Origin: Gilliamella sp. Occ3-1
GTDB taxonomy: Bacteria; Pseudomonadota; Gammaproteobacteria; Enterobacterales; Orbaceae
DNA: 64,000 bases
Reading direction: 5' to 3'
Assembly (NCBI RefSeq): GCF_001690655.1
Contig: NZ_LZHQ01000004.1
Span: 62,001-126,000, forward strand
Positions 1 to 9,286 of this stretch are shown in pieces (positions within the stretch are counted from its first letter, which is position 1; every line of letters begins with the position of its first letter). The notes below the pieces were generated by a model. The model did not search any database and was not told where the DNA came from. It worked only from the letters and a program-made list of their open reading frames with translations. The position numbers and the translations under genes were made by a program.

Positions 1-1
1 C

Positions 2-496
2 GCAGCTCGGGTTAAAGGTAAAACCGAAATTGCCGTTGTTTATAATCCAATGAGTAATGAGCTGTTTACAGCGGCTCGTGGTAAAGGCGCTCAACTTAAT
101 GGTTATCGTATTCGAGTGAGTAATGCGAAAGATTTAGACGGTAGCGTGCTGGCAATGGCTTTTCCGTTTAAAGCTAAACAATATAGCGATAGTTATTTTG
201 GCGTGTTACAAAAATTATTTGTTAGATGTGGCGATTTTCGTCGCACTGGTTCTGCCGCTTTAGATCTTGCTTATGTTGCCGCAGGTCGTTTAGATGGCTT
301 TTTTGAAATTGGCTTAAAACCATGGGATATTGCTGGTGGTGAGTTGATTTTGCGTGAAGCAGGTGGCGTTATTACCGATTTTGCAGGTGGCAATAATTAT
401 ATGGTTTCGGGCAATGTTGTTGCGGGTAATCCTAGAATTGTTAAGGATTTATTAGTTTCTACTCAAAACGAGTGGCCCGAAAAATTACGTAACTAA
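2..496 (+). CDS. suhB: Inositol-1-monophosphatase family protein SuhB, 3' part only
   Basis: Partial gene cut by the window start; the reading frame is open from base 2 and ends in TAA at 494-496. The visible 164 residues align with the last 60% of E. coli SuhB (267 aa), including the stretch FRRTGSAALDLAYVAAG and the metal-site motif KPWDIAGGELILREAGG, where the Asp of PWD is a conserved Mg2+ ligand of the IMPase fold. SuhB dephosphorylates inositol phosphate and, in E. coli, also joins the rRNA antitermination complex; which role dominates here cannot be read from sequence. Start codon and N-terminal metal site lie outside the window. Confidence 0.95.
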   Translation, partial: AARVKGKTEIAVVYNPMSNELFTAARGKGAQLNGYRIRVSNAKDLDGSVLAMAFPFKAKQYSDSYFGVLQKLFVRCGDFRRTGSAALDLAYVAAGRLDGFFEIGLKPWDIAGGELILREAGGVITDFAGGNNYMVSGNVVAGNPRIVKDLLVSTQNEWPEKLRN

Positions 497-524
497 CGTT
501 ACCTTTTTTATTTCCTCTTATTTT

Positions 525-549
525 GATCGCAAGTTAAATTCTTGCGATC
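525..549 (+). terminator. Perfect 9-bp stem-loop after suhB, probable terminator
   Basis: GATCGCAAG (525-533) pairs perfectly with CTTGCGATC (541-549) around a 7-nt loop. A T-rich run (TATTTTTCT) follows about ten bases later rather than immediately, so intrinsic termination is likely but not classical. A weaker 5-bp stem GTAAC/GTTAC with CTTTTTT overlaps the suhB stop codon at 489-509 and may act as well. Confidence 0.5.
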
Positions 550-628
550 TGTCTAGTATTTTTCTGCATTGTTATCAATTTTGAGTATATACTAATCAAT
601 AATCGTATAAAAATTAAGGCTGCATTTT

Positions 629-2809
629 ATGAAGACAATACAATATCATCTTAATATTGAAGGAATGAGTTGTGCCTCTTGTGTTAGTCGTGTAGAAAAA
701 GCAATTAAAAAAGTTGATGGTGTAATTGATGTCAGTGTTAATCTGGCAACTGAGAAAGCAACTATTAATGCAGATACTCATGTTAAGCTTGAAGCATTAA
801 TGTCTGCGGTTGATAAAGCGGGCTATCGTGCTATTAAAATTTCAGATCAACAATCAGGTGCAAAGAAAGTTAACAAACAAGCATCTATTTGGCCGATTGT
901 GATTTCTGTTATTTTAGCCATTCCTTTTGTGTTACCTATGTTATTAGAGCCTTTTGGGTTTCATTTGATGATGCCAGCTTGGTTACAACTGGTTATTGCA
1001 TCTATTGTGCAATTTGGACTTGGTGCTAAATTTTATCGAAGCGGTTTTAATGCGGCTAAAGCGTTGTCGGGTAATATGGATTTATTAGTGGCCATTGGTA
1101 CTAGTGCGGCATATGGGTTATCAGTTTATCAGCTTATCATAGGCAATGATGAGCACCTTTATTTTGAATCTTCAGTTATTATTATTACCTTAATTTTGCT
1201 TGGTAAGTGGTTAGAATCAAGAGCTAAACATCAAACCACACAAGCAATTGAAGCCCTGTCTGCGCTACGCCCTGATGTTGCTTTAGTAAGGCGTGATAAT
1301 CAAGAAATAAGTTTACCCATTAACCAAGTTAAAGTGGATGATATTGTTATTATTAAGCCTGGAGAGCGTATTCCAGTTGATGGCGTTGTGATTGAAGGTG
1401 CATCTAGTAGTGATGAATCAATGCTAACTGGTGAGAGCTTTCCTATAAATAAAACCGTTAATGATGTTGTTACTGGTGGTACAATTAATGGCGAAGGGTT
1501 ACTTATCGTTAAAACCACAGCGATTCAAGCGGATTCTACTTTATCCAAAATTATTGAAATGGTTGAATCTGCTCAGGCTAAGAAAGCACCAATCCAACGA
1601 ATTGTTGATCGCATCAGCGCTATTTTTGTGCCAGTGATTTTATTGATTGCACTTGTTACGTTATTGGCTTGGGGGGTGATATCGCATGACTGGCAACAAG
1701 CATTACTCCATGCGGTGGCTGTGTTAGTGATTGCTTGCCCTTGTGCATTAGGCTTGGCAACACCAACAGCAATTATGGTTGGTACAGGAGTGGCAGCTAG
1801 TCATGGTATTTTAATTAAAGATGCCGAGGCATTAGAAACACTGCATAATATTAATATGGTTGCATTTGATAAAACAGGCACATTAACCATTGGTAAACCA
1901 GAATTAGTTGAAATGGATGTTATGGATAGCGAGACGCCCGATCAAATTTTATCGCTCGCAGCGTCATTACAAGCAGGTAGTGAGCATCCACTTGCTAAAG
2001 CTATTTTAAGTAAAGCTAAAGAGTATCATTATGCTCAAAATATTACTTCGGTAGCTGGTTCAGGAGTGATGGCGACCGTTGATAACACCGAATATTATTT
2101 AGGTAGTTTGCGTTGGATGAAATCATTAAATGCCTATTTTGTTGGTATGGACGATAAAATTAATCAGTTATCGAGTAAAGGTTATACCATTTCATTTTTA
2201 GCGAAACAGCAATCAGAAGGTAATGTGGTGATATTAGCACTCTTGGGTTTTGCCGATGTAATAAAGGAGGAGGCCGAAAAAGCTATTCAAGCATTGCATC
2301 AGTTAAATGTAAAAACCGTTATGTTAACTGGCGATAATCAGAAAGCGGCTAATTATGTGGGGCAGCAGTTAAGCTTAGATAAGGTTATTGCTGAAGTATT
2401 ACCGCAAGATAAAGCAAACTATATTTATCAACTACAAAAAAGTGAAGATATAACTGGCAATAAAACAGTGGCAATGGTAGGAGATGGTATTAATGATGCT
2501 CCAGCCTTGGCGGCTGCCGATATTGGTATTGCTATGGGCACAGGCACCGATGTGGCTATGCATGCAGCAAGTATTACTCTAATGCGTGGTAATCTGTTTT
2601 TGATTGTTGATGCGATCGATATTTCGCGCCGAACCTATAATAAAATTAAACAAAATCTATTTTGGGCATTTTTCTATAATTTAATCGGTATTCCGCTAGC
2701 GGCATTGGGATTTTTAAATCCAATGATAGCCAGTGCCGCTATGGCGTTAAGCAGTGTTAGCGTTGTAACCAATGCACTTTTGCTTAAACGTTGGAAGGCA
2801 AAATCGTAA
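629..2809 (+). CDS. copA: Copper-exporting P1B-type ATPase CopA
   Basis: Inner-membrane pump that exports Cu+ from the cytoplasm at the cost of ATP. Seen in order: one N-terminal heavy-metal-associated domain with GMSCASC at residues 12-18, membrane segments from about residue 88, the actuator motif LTGES near 265, the transport-site CPC (VIACPCALG) near 370, the phosphorylated aspartate in DKTGT near 413, and the hinge motif GDGINDAP near 617. At 726 aa it has one metal-binding domain where E. coli CopA (834 aa) has two, as in many shorter CopA proteins. No CueR gene and no clear CueR-type inverted repeat are visible upstream. Cu+ rather than Zn2+/Cd2+ is inferred from CPC plus the single MxCxxC domain. 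Confidence 0.93.
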   Translation: MKTIQYHLNIEGMSCASCVSRVEKAIKKVDGVIDVSVNLATEKATINADTHVKLEALMSAVDKAGYRAIKISDQQSGAKKVNKQASIWPIVISVILAIPFVLPMLLEPFGFHLMMPAWLQLVIASIVQFGLGAKFYRSGFNAAKALSGNMDLLVAIGTSAAYGLSVYQLIIGNDEHLYFESSVIIITLILLGKWLESRAKHQTTQAIEALSALRPDVALVRRDNQEISLPINQVKVDDIVIIKPGERIPVDGVVIEGASSSDESMLTGESFPINKTVNDVVTGGTINGEGLLIVKTTAIQADSTLSKIIEMVESAQAKKAPIQRIVDRISAIFVPVILLIALVTLLAWGVISHDWQQALLHAVAVLVIACPCALGLATPTAIMVGTGVAASHGILIKDAEALETLHNINMVAFDKTGTLTIGKPELVEMDVMDSETPDQILSLAASLQAGSEHPLAKAILSKAKEYHYAQNITSVAGSGVMATVDNTEYYLGSLRWMKSLNAYFVGMDDKINQLSSKGYTISFLAKQQSEGNVVILALLGFADVIKEEAEKAIQALHQLNVKTVMLTGDNQKAANYVGQQLSLDKVIAEVLPQDKANYIYQLQKSEDITGNKTVAMVGDGINDAPALAAADIGIAMGTGTDVAMHAASITLMRGNLFLIVDAIDISRRTYNKIKQNLFWAFFYNLIGIPLAALGFLNPMIASAAMALSSVSVVTNALLLKRWKAKS

Positions 2810-2835
2810 CATATAATAATTGAAAATACCCTAAT

Positions 2836-2863
2836 TAAGGTGGTGTATCAGCCACCTTATTTT
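2836..2863 (+). terminator. Rho-independent terminator after copA
   Basis: TAAGGTGG (2836-2843) pairs with CCACCTTA (2852-2859) over an 8-nt loop, followed by TTTT. It lies 26 bases after the copA stop, between copA and the convergent tilS, and reads best on the plus strand. Confidence 0.75.
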
Positions 2864-2876
2864 GAGGAGATTAACG

Positions 2877-4187
2877 CTAAGTGGTGAGTTTAAAACTGAT
2901 TTGTGTTCCTTTTCCTTGTTCGGTAACAAATGCGCCAACTGCGCAAATCAGTTGTTCGTTGTAGTAAATTAGAGGGATTCGAGTTCGCATCCATGGTGGA
3001 ATATTATGCTCTTGCCATAGTTTTTTTATTGATCGTGAACCATGGCGATTAACAATTTGAAATTTTCCTTGAGCATGGAATCTAACGGTGATTTTTTCAT
3101 CTGCTTGTGGTAAGCGGCAACATAAATCAGTTTGATAATTAACTTGTAATTCGCCAACATTATCTGGAAGTGTTAATGGCAACGCTAAATCCCAGTTTAG
3201 GATTTGCTGTTCAATATCTTGATATAATGCTAACAAATAAAGTTGATTTTGATAACGGCGAACTTGTTGGTTATTAAAGATAAATTTCGGATTGGCATCT
3301 TCTTTTGCTAATGCAACGGTTTGCCAAATTAATGTTATTTGTTGGCGTGTTGGCATATTAATATGATTGTGTTTAAACCACATGCGTAAAATTGCATTTC
3401 GTTTATACTCGGAATAGTCCATTAATGGTGCAATAGCCAGTTGATTTTGTTCGGTGATAACTTGCTTAAACTCTACCAATAATAACTCATTAATTAACGT
3501 TTCTTGTTGTTGACATAATTCCGCACTGCGTGCAACCATTTGCGAAAAATGTGGCCAGCGTTGATTAAGAATTGGTAAGACTTTTAAGCGTAAAAAATTA
3601 CGGTCGTAGTGATCATCTTGGTTGCTTTCATCTTCTATCCAATTGAGTTGATGTTTATTCGCATAGGTTTCAATTTGTGATCGTGATATTGTTAATAAAG
3701 GTCGAAGATGTTGTTGATTTTCCCTTGGCATTGCGGACAATCCCGCAGGTCCACTACCACGTTTCAATGCCAAGAAGAAAGTTTCACATTGATCATCAAG
3801 ATGTTGAGCTGTACATAACGTTTCATCATCTTTTATATGGCGATATATAGCTTGGTAACGTGCATTTCTAGCTTGCTCTTCAATATTACCCGCTATGGGA
3901 TCAAGTCTGACTTTTTCAATAATTATTGGAACTTGCCATGTTTGGCATTGTTGCCTGCAATGCGTTGCCCAGTTGTCAGCATTGCTACTCAAACCATGAT
4001 GAATATAGATCGCTCTTAGTTCTAAATTTGGTAACAATTGTTTTTTAAGCTTAACAAGCACATGCATTAATACCGTTGAGTCAACACCACCACTATATGC
4101 AACCAGTAGCGCTTTGTGGTGTTTTATATTATGAAAAACTGTTTGTTTTATTATTTCGTCACACGTGATTTGGCTATGATTATTCAT
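2877..4187 (-). CDS. tilS: tRNA(Ile)-lysidine synthetase TilS
   Basis: Adds lysine to the wobble cytidine of the CAU-anticodon tRNA-Ile, converting it to lysidine so it reads AUA; essential in bacteria. The PP-loop ATP-binding motif SGGVDS is at residues 32-37 after a short N-terminal extension, followed by the LDDQCETFFLALKRG region typical of TilS and a C-terminal substrate-binding domain. Length 436 aa against 432 in E. coli. It starts 62 bases downstream of metC on the same strand, so the two are probably co-transcribed. The following gene copA is convergent. Confidence 0.95.
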   Translation of the reverse strand: MNNHSQITCDEIIKQTVFHNIKHHKALLVAYSGGVDSTVLMHVLVKLKKQLLPNLELRAIYIHHGLSSNADNWATHCRQQCQTWQVPIIIEKVRLDPIAGNIEEQARNARYQAIYRHIKDDETLCTAQHLDDQCETFFLALKRGSGPAGLSAMPRENQQHLRPLLTISRSQIETYANKHQLNWIEDESNQDDHYDRNFLRLKVLPILNQRWPHFSQMVARSAELCQQQETLINELLLVEFKQVITEQNQLAIAPLMDYSEYKRNAILRMWFKHNHINMPTRQQITLIWQTVALAKEDANPKFIFNNQQVRRYQNQLYLLALYQDIEQQILNWDLALPLTLPDNVGELQVNYQTDLCCRLPQADEKITVRFHAQGKFQIVNRHGSRSIKKLWQEHNIPPWMRTRIPLIYYNEQLICAVGAFVTEQGKGTQISFKLTT

Positions 4188-4249
4188 CTTCTACTTAATT
4201 ATGCTAAACTAAACATTCGTAATGCATTGGCTTTATATAGATTTATTTT

Positions 4250-5431
4250 TTATAGCTTGATTCTGTCTAAACCAGTAGCAAGATCGGCAATTAAATCATC
4301 GGGATCTTCAAGCCCTATATGAAGACGAATTAAAGTTCCTTTAAAATCAATACCAGATACAGGCCTAATTTTTGCTAGTTCTTCGGGTTGATTAGCTAAA
4401 ATTAATGATTCAAAACCACCCCATGAATAAGCCATTGAGAAATAAGTTAAGTTGTCAATAAAATCAGATAATTGCTCGTCAGTTAATCGATCTTTGAGTA
4501 CAAAAGAAAATAATCCACTTGCACCTGAAAAATCACGTTTAAAAAATTCATGCCCCTTACAACTTTCTAATGCTGGGTGATTGACGGTAGCAACTTTAGG
4601 ATGATGAGCTAACCATTTTGCTACTTTTATGCCATTTTCGTGGTGTTGCTTTAATCGTATTGCTAATGTTCGCAATCCTCGTGCGGCTATATAAGCGGTA
4701 TCAGCATCGCACATTTGTCCCATTAAGTAAGAACGTTCGCGTAATTTTTCCCAACAACGCTGGTTAGCAACAGCGGTGCCTATCATGGCATCAGAATGAC
4801 CGATTAGGTATTTAGTACCTGCTTGTATTGAGATATCAATATCATGATCTAATGCTTTAAATAATACGCCGGCGCTCCATGTATTATCGATCATAATAAT
4901 AATTTCTGGATTGGTGCTGCGAATTGCTTTAACCATTGAAGGAATATCATGAATTTCCATCGTAATGGAACTTGGTGATTCTAAAAATACGACTTTGGTA
5001 TTGGGTTTAATTTGATTTGTAATATTGTGCCCCACTAATGGCGTAAAGTAATCTGTTTCAACACCAAAATTTTTTAAAATTTGCTGACAAAATTCTTGAG
5101 TAGGTTCGTAAGCGGCTTCAGACACTAATATATGATCGCCAGCTTGAACAAAAGCTAAAATAGCATTAGCGACGGCAGCTGCGCCACAAGGGTATAGATA
5201 GCAACCAGCTCCACCTTCGATTTCAACCATCGCATCTTGTAGCGCAAAATGAGTTAATGTACCACGGCGTCCATAAAATAATGCACCATTAGCACGGTTT
5301 TTGGTTGCTTCTTTTTTTGTTTCAATTGAATCAAAAACCAATGATGATGCACGTTGAATAACCGAATTAACAGCGCCTTGTGTATAACGCTTTTTACGTC
5401 CTGCATGAACTAATTTTGTTGGTAATGACAT
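4250..5431 (-). CDS. metC: Cystathionine beta-lyase MetC
   Basis: PLP-dependent cytosolic enzyme that cleaves cystathionine to homocysteine, pyruvate and ammonia, the penultimate step of methionine synthesis. It aligns throughout with E. coli MetC (393 versus 395 aa): [17 protein letters not shown] near the N-terminus, the loop [14 protein letters not shown], the [20 protein letters not shown] segment, [16 protein letters not shown], and the PLP lysine in [11 protein letters not shown]. The enteric-type N-terminus favours MetC over the related MetB or MccB. I saw no consensus MetJ box upstream. It is the first gene of a probable metC-tilS unit. Confidence 0.95.
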   Translation of the reverse strand: MSLPTKLVHAGRKKRYTQGAVNSVIQRASSLVFDSIETKKEATKNRANGALFYGRRGTLTHFALQDAMVEIEGGAGCYLYPCGAAAVANAILAFVQAGDHILVSEAAYEPTQEFCQQILKNFGVETDYFTPLVGHNITNQIKPNTKVVFLESPSSITMEIHDIPSMVKAIRSTNPEIIIMIDNTWSAGVLFKALDHDIDISIQAGTKYLIGHSDAMIGTAVANQRCWEKLRERSYLMGQMCDADTAYIAARGLRTLAIRLKQHHENGIKVAKWLAHHPKVATVNHPALESCKGHEFFKRDFSGASGLFSFVLKDRLTDEQLSDFIDNLTYFSMAYSWGGFESLILANQPEELAKIRPVSGIDFKGTLIRLHIGLEDPDDLIADLATGLDRIKL

Positions 5432-5551
5432 AATGATACACCCTTGCTACTATTTATTAAGGTTGATATTTTTATTAATTTTGATAACAGTTAGCATAGC
5501 ATGCTGTTAAAATAGTAAAAAATAAATTTTATTAATATTTTCTTGCCAATT

Positions 5552-6169
5552 ATGCTAATTGTTCAACTTGCTTGTCTTAAGGATGCTGACATTGATTTTT
5601 CACTGTTGCCTCAAACGCTTCTTGATGAAGCGAATAATTTAAGTGGCCAACGTAAAAAACAGTTTTTAGTTTGCCGATCAATTTTGGCTCATTTGCTTAA
5701 ACAATACTGTGATATTTCGATGTTACCTGTTATTAAGGTTGGAGATAATGGTCGTCCCTCTTTTTTAGAGCCACACTTACCAGATTTTAATATTAGTCAT
5801 AGCCAAGATTGGGTAGCAGTTGCGATTTCGTTAGTAGGTAAGGTTGGTTTAGATATCGAAGTAGCACGTCCACGAAAAAATTATTTGAAAGTAGCTAAAA
5901 ATTTTTTTGCTGATGACGAATATCAATGGATGACTAAACAAGATGATACATTAAGAGCCTTTTGGCAACTATGGACATTAAAAGAGTCTGCATTAAAGCT
6001 TTATGCTAAAGGTGTTTGGCAAATAAAATCGGTTAACGTCGATTTAAAACAGCAGATGATTATGGCACCTTTTGCACAAGAATTTTATTATCAATATCGT
6101 CAAGTGGATAATGTTCATCTGTCGGTGAACAGCAACCAACCAATCTCTAAATTAATTTTGTTGTCTTAA
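5552..6169 (+). CDS. acpT: 4'-phosphopantetheinyl transferase, AcpT-like
   Basis: Transfers 4'-phosphopantetheine from CoA to a carrier-protein serine. The Sfp/AcpT-family signatures are visible: the Mg2+-binding GLDIEVARPR around residue 107 and the WTLKESALKLYAKG motif around residue 145. About 205 aa against 195 for E. coli AcpT. The ATG at 5552 is preferred over an in-frame TTG at 5543; neither has a good Shine-Dalgarno sequence. The carrier protein served is not in the window, and a holo-ACP synthase (AcpS) is presumably encoded elsewhere, so this may be an accessory enzyme. Confidence 0.82.
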   Translation: MLIVQLACLKDADIDFSLLPQTLLDEANNLSGQRKKQFLVCRSILAHLLKQYCDISMLPVIKVGDNGRPSFLEPHLPDFNISHSQDWVAVAISLVGKVGLDIEVARPRKNYLKVAKNFFADDEYQWMTKQDDTLRAFWQLWTLKESALKLYAKGVWQIKSVNVDLKQQMIMAPFAQEFYYQYRQVDNVHLSVNSNQPISKLILLS

Positions 6170-6181
6170 TACAATGTTTTT

Positions 6182-6219
6182 CCATTATTTATTATGGCGC
6201 AATAATGGTTTGTTATTTA
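6182..6219 (+). terminator. Probable terminator of acpT
   Basis: CCATTATT (6182-6189) pairs with AATAATGG (6201-6208) and is followed by TTTGTTATTTATT on the plus strand. On the minus strand the hairpin is followed by A residues, so it serves acpT rather than the convergent phosphatase gene. Confidence 0.55.
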
Positions 6220-6993
6220 TTAAATCAGATAGATATCTTGAATTCTTTTTCTATTAGTTTCGTTTAATTGATATTCCTGTGATAACCAATTGTCAATTGT
6301 ACCGTGACGCGTTTTAATTGCATTCAGTGCCGCAGTTAGATACTCTTTTTTGGCGGCAAAAATTAATTTGCGTTTTTCAAACTCATCAGGCGTCATTTTA
6401 TGTTGATATTGGCTTAATATATTTTCACGATAATCTGACAATAGCTGTTCTGTTAGTAAATAATCTTGCATGACAGTTTCTTCACTAACACCCAAAGCAA
6501 ACAATGTTAATGCAACGCCAACACCTGTACGATCTTTGCCAACAGCGCAATGTTGTACCAATGGTCTACCTTGTGAGTTTAGTAGGATTGAGGAAAGTTT
6601 TTGATATGCTGTGTTATTAAATGGTAGTAGCTGGTAAAGCTTAATCATAAAATCAAATGGAGCATTTTTTTTAAGTGTTTGGTGAGCATTGCCTAGATCA
6701 CTTGTTAAACTTGCGGTGATCGTATTACTTAACGGATTAGCTGGTACATTAATATAATGAGTATTTTGCCATAATTTATCTGGATTTCGCTTAATTTCAT
6801 CAGGATCGCGATAGTCTAAAACGTAGTGCAGATTTAGCTGATTAGCTAAAAAAGATTGCTCTTGTTGTGTAATAAGCGAGAATGCGCCTGAGCGGTATAG
6901 TAGGCCAGATCGAATTTGACGTCCATCAATTGTTTTGATTCCACCTAAATCACGAAAATTAATCCCATTTTTTATCGGTACAACTGATGCCAT
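6220..6993 (-). CDS. Tyrosine-protein phosphatase-like protein (Y_phosphatase3 type)
   Basis: A 257-aa cytosolic protein with the cysteine-phosphatase signature HCAVGKDRTG (CX5R loop, catalytic Cys and Arg) and the N-terminal motif NFRDLGGIKT, both typical of the bacterial tyrosine/lipid-phosphate phosphatase family (Y_phosphatase3). A general-acid Asp could be in LDYRDPDE. No signal peptide. It is a single gene convergent with acpT and divergent from pepB. The substrate (phosphotyrosine, phosphoserine or phosphoinositide) cannot be told from sequence. Confidence 0.82.
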   Translation of the reverse strand: MASVVPIKNGINFRDLGGIKTIDGRQIRSGLLYRSGAFSLITQQEQSFLANQLNLHYVLDYRDPDEIKRNPDKLWQNTHYINVPANPLSNTITASLTSDLGNAHQTLKKNAPFDFMIKLYQLLPFNNTAYQKLSSILLNSQGRPLVQHCAVGKDRTGVGVALTLFALGVSEETVMQDYLLTEQLLSDYRENILSQYQHKMTPDEFEKRKLIFAAKKEYLTAALNAIKTRHGTIDNWLSQEYQLNETNRKRIQDIYLI

Positions 6994-7096
6994 AACCCAT
7001 CCTTATTTATTTTTAACTTTACTTGCTATATTAACATGTTTCTGATTAGAATTAATTCATTGTTATGTTGTTTATCAATTTTTTGAGGTTTTTACT

Positions 7097-8377
7097 ATGT
7101 CGATGTTATCTGTTTTACTAACTGATAAACCTGCACCAAAACAGTGGGGAAAAGATGCATTGCTGAGTTTTTCTAACGAGGCGATTACTATTCATTATAA
7201 ACCGGAACATCGCTTAGGGGCGATTCAACGTGCAGGTCGAAAGTTAGATAACCAAGGAATAAATTCGGTTAAACTAAGCGGTGAAAATTGGGATATCGAA
7301 GCTTGTTGGCATTTTTGGTTAGGCTATCGTAATGCCAAAAAAAGTACAAAAGTAACTTGGTCAGAACTCAACACCAAAGACAAACAAGAATTGAAACATC
7401 GTATAGAAATTATTGATTGGTGTCGGGATATTATTAATGAACAAGCTGAAACATTAAGTCCTGTTGAGTTAGCCACACGAGCAGCTAAGTTAATTAGCAC
7501 TTACTCATCAGCTGTGACTTACAACATCATTTCAGGTGAAGCTTTAAGAGAGCAAGGTTATATGGGCATTTATACGGTTGGAAAAGGTTCGGATCGGCCA
7601 GCGGCTTTGCTTGAACTAGATTATAACCCAACCCAAAACCCTAATTCACCGATAACAGCCTGTTTAGTTGGTAAAGGTATTACCTTTGATTCAGGAGGAT
7701 ATAGTTTAAAACCAAGTAATTTTATGGAGTCAATGCGCTCAGATATGGGTGGGGCTGCGTTAGTAACAAGTGCATTAGCATTAGCCATTGCGCGCGGTTT
7801 AAATCAACGTATTAAGCTTTATCTATGTTGTGCGGATAATTTAGTGAGTGGCAATGCGTTTAAGTTAGGCGATATTATTCATTACCGTAACGGTAAAACG
7901 GTTGAAGTTGATAACACTGATGCAGAAGGGCGACTAGTTTTGGCTGATGGTTTAATTTGTGCTGATAATGATCAGCCTCATTATATTATTGATTGTGCAA
8001 CACTGACTGGAGCGGCTAAGATTGCGGTGGGGAATGATTATCAGTCATTACTTTCGTTTGATGATAACTTTGCTAGCCAATTGTTAGCTAGTAGCGATAT
8101 TGAGCATGAAGCTTTTTGGCGATTACCATTAGCCGAGTTTCACCGTTCGCAATTTCCATCATCATTTGCTGATATAGCAAATTCAGGTATACCTAATACT
8201 GCAGGGGCAAGTACTGCTGCGGCTTTCTTATCGCATTTTATTAAAAATTATCAAAAAAATTGGTTACATATTGATTGTTCTGCAACATTCCGTAAAAGTG
8301 CCACAGCTTTATGGGCAACAGGGGCAACAGGTATTGGTGTGAGGACAATTGCTAATTTACTTAGTCAGCTTAAATAA
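7097..8377 (+). CDS. pepB: Peptidase B (M17 leucyl aminopeptidase family)
   Basis: Cytosolic metallo-aminopeptidase that removes N-terminal residues, with preference for acidic ones in E. coli PepB. It aligns over its full length with E. coli PepB (426 versus 427 aa): the metal and active-site segments [20 protein letters not shown] and the M17 signature [14 protein letters not shown] are all present, as is the C-terminal [11 protein letters not shown]. In E. coli pepB ends the isc cluster (after iscX); here it lies about 7 kb upstream of iscR, separated by ppiA, gntX, nfuA, rob and slt-trpR. Confidence 0.95.
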   Translation: MSMLSVLLTDKPAPKQWGKDALLSFSNEAITIHYKPEHRLGAIQRAGRKLDNQGINSVKLSGENWDIEACWHFWLGYRNAKKSTKVTWSELNTKDKQELKHRIEIIDWCRDIINEQAETLSPVELATRAAKLISTYSSAVTYNIISGEALREQGYMGIYTVGKGSDRPAALLELDYNPTQNPNSPITACLVGKGITFDSGGYSLKPSNFMESMRSDMGGAALVTSALALAIARGLNQRIKLYLCCADNLVSGNAFKLGDIIHYRNGKTVEVDNTDAEGRLVLADGLICADNDQPHYIIDCATLTGAAKIAVGNDYQSLLSFDDNFASQLLASSDIEHEAFWRLPLAEFHRSQFPSSFADIANSGIPNTAGASTAAAFLSHFIKNYQKNWLHIDCSATFRKSATALWATGATGIGVRTIANLLSQLK

Positions 8378-8379
8378 AA

Positions 8380-8412
8380 CAAAAAACCACTTTTTAAAAG
8401 TGGTTTTTTGTT
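8380..8412. terminator. Bidirectional terminator between pepB and ppiA
   Basis: AACCACTTTT and AAAAGTGGTT (8385-8405) form a stem flanked by A-run on the left and T-run on the right, so it can stop transcription from pepB (plus) and ppiA (minus). Confidence 0.85.
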
Positions 8413-8426
8413 AATAAAGTGCAATT

Positions 8427-8993
8427 TTAATCATTTTTAATAACAATTGCTTTTTTGATGTAAATAGGCTCAACCGGCACATTTTGATGTGGTCCCACGC
8501 GTTTAGTTGGGACACTAACAATTTTATCAACTATATCCATCCCTTTAGTTACTTTACCAAATACAGCATAACCATATTGTTCAGGTGATTTGTAATTAAG
8601 GAAATCATTGTTTACTACGTTGATAAAAAATTGACTGGTTGCGCTGTTTATTTCACTTGTTCTTGCCATTGCAATGGTGCCACGATCATTTTTTAATCCA
8701 TTGTCTGCTTCATTTTTAATTGGTGGGTTATTGTCTTTGAATTTTAGTTGATCATCAGCGCCACCGCCTTGAATCATAAATCCAGGAATTACGCGGTGGA
8801 AAGTTAAATTTTCATAAAAACCACTGTTAACATAATCAAGAAAGTTTTTAGTGGTAATTGGCGCATGTTCGCTGTCTAGTTCAATCTCAATATCACCCAT
8901 ACTGGTTTGTAATAAGACTTGAGGAGTAGCTGAGACGACAGTTGAAAAAATTGTTAGTAATAATGTTAAAATTAATAGTTTGATTTTTTTCAT
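8427..8993 (-). CDS. ppiA: Periplasmic peptidyl-prolyl cis-trans isomerase A (cyclophilin)
   Basis: Catalyses proline isomerisation during folding of exported proteins. Residues 1-22 form a signal peptide (two Lys, a hydrophobic stretch, then VVSA cleavage site). The cyclophilin core shows [28 protein letters not shown] and the [14 protein letters not shown] segment. Length 188 aa against 190 in E. coli. It is convergent with pepB and divergent from gntX; an AGGAGG-like site (aaacctcct on the plus strand, 9000-9008) precedes the start. Confidence 0.94.
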   Translation of the reverse strand: MKKIKLLILTLLLTIFSTVVSATPQVLLQTSMGDIEIELDSEHAPITTKNFLDYVNSGFYENLTFHRVIPGFMIQGGGADDQLKFKDNNPPIKNEADNGLKNDRGTIAMARTSEINSATSQFFINVVNNDFLNYKSPEQYGYAVFGKVTKGMDIVDKIVSVPTKRVGPHQNVPVEPIYIKKAIVIKND

Positions 8994-9211
8994 ATAATAA
9001 AACCTCCTTCCATTTGGATTGGCTGATTATACCGAATATTAAGCTAATTTAAATAGCAATTATGCAAAACCAGATAATTTTTTGTGCTGTATATCGTATA
9101 ACTATTTAATTATATGCAATTACAAAACGGATTGGTCTATTTTATTGATGTTAACTTAATTTTATACACTAAGAAGTTATAGGTGATAAAAAATGGTTTT
9201 TTATTGCTACC

Positions 9212-9227
9212 TTTTTATACTGAACCA
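9212..9227 (+). repeat. Partial copy of the 45-bp intergenic repeat (first 16 bp)
   Basis: TTTTTATACTGAACCA repeats the first third of the element found at 9228, 41914, 44955 and 60019, immediately in front of the full copy at 9228, so the left end is tandemly duplicated here. Confidence 0.6.
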
Positions 9228-9272
9228 TTTTTATACTTAAACATATTGTTATCGGAAACTTTTTTACAAAAA
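9228..9272 (+). repeat. Intergenic 45-bp repeat, copy A
   Basis: Starts TTTTTATACTTAAACA and ends GGAAACTTTTTTACAAAAA. It aligns without gaps to the copies at 41914, 44955 and 60019. It belongs with copy 44955 to a subtype with TATCGGAAAC in the middle, whereas the other two have TACCTGAAAC. It ends only 14 bases before the gntX start codon, so it lies in that gene's leader or promoter. Confidence 0.8.
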
Positions 9273-9286
9273 AAATTTATTATGTT

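Noticed and set aside
560..628. CueR-type operator before copA
   Set aside because: No inverted repeat of the ACCTTCC/GGAAGGT kind with a long spacer was found.
5486..5508. Inverted repeat AACAG...CTGTT between metC and acpT as a possible MetJ or other operator
   Set aside because: It has only a 5-bp arm and no match to the AGACGTCT MetJ box; chance is likely in AT-rich DNA.
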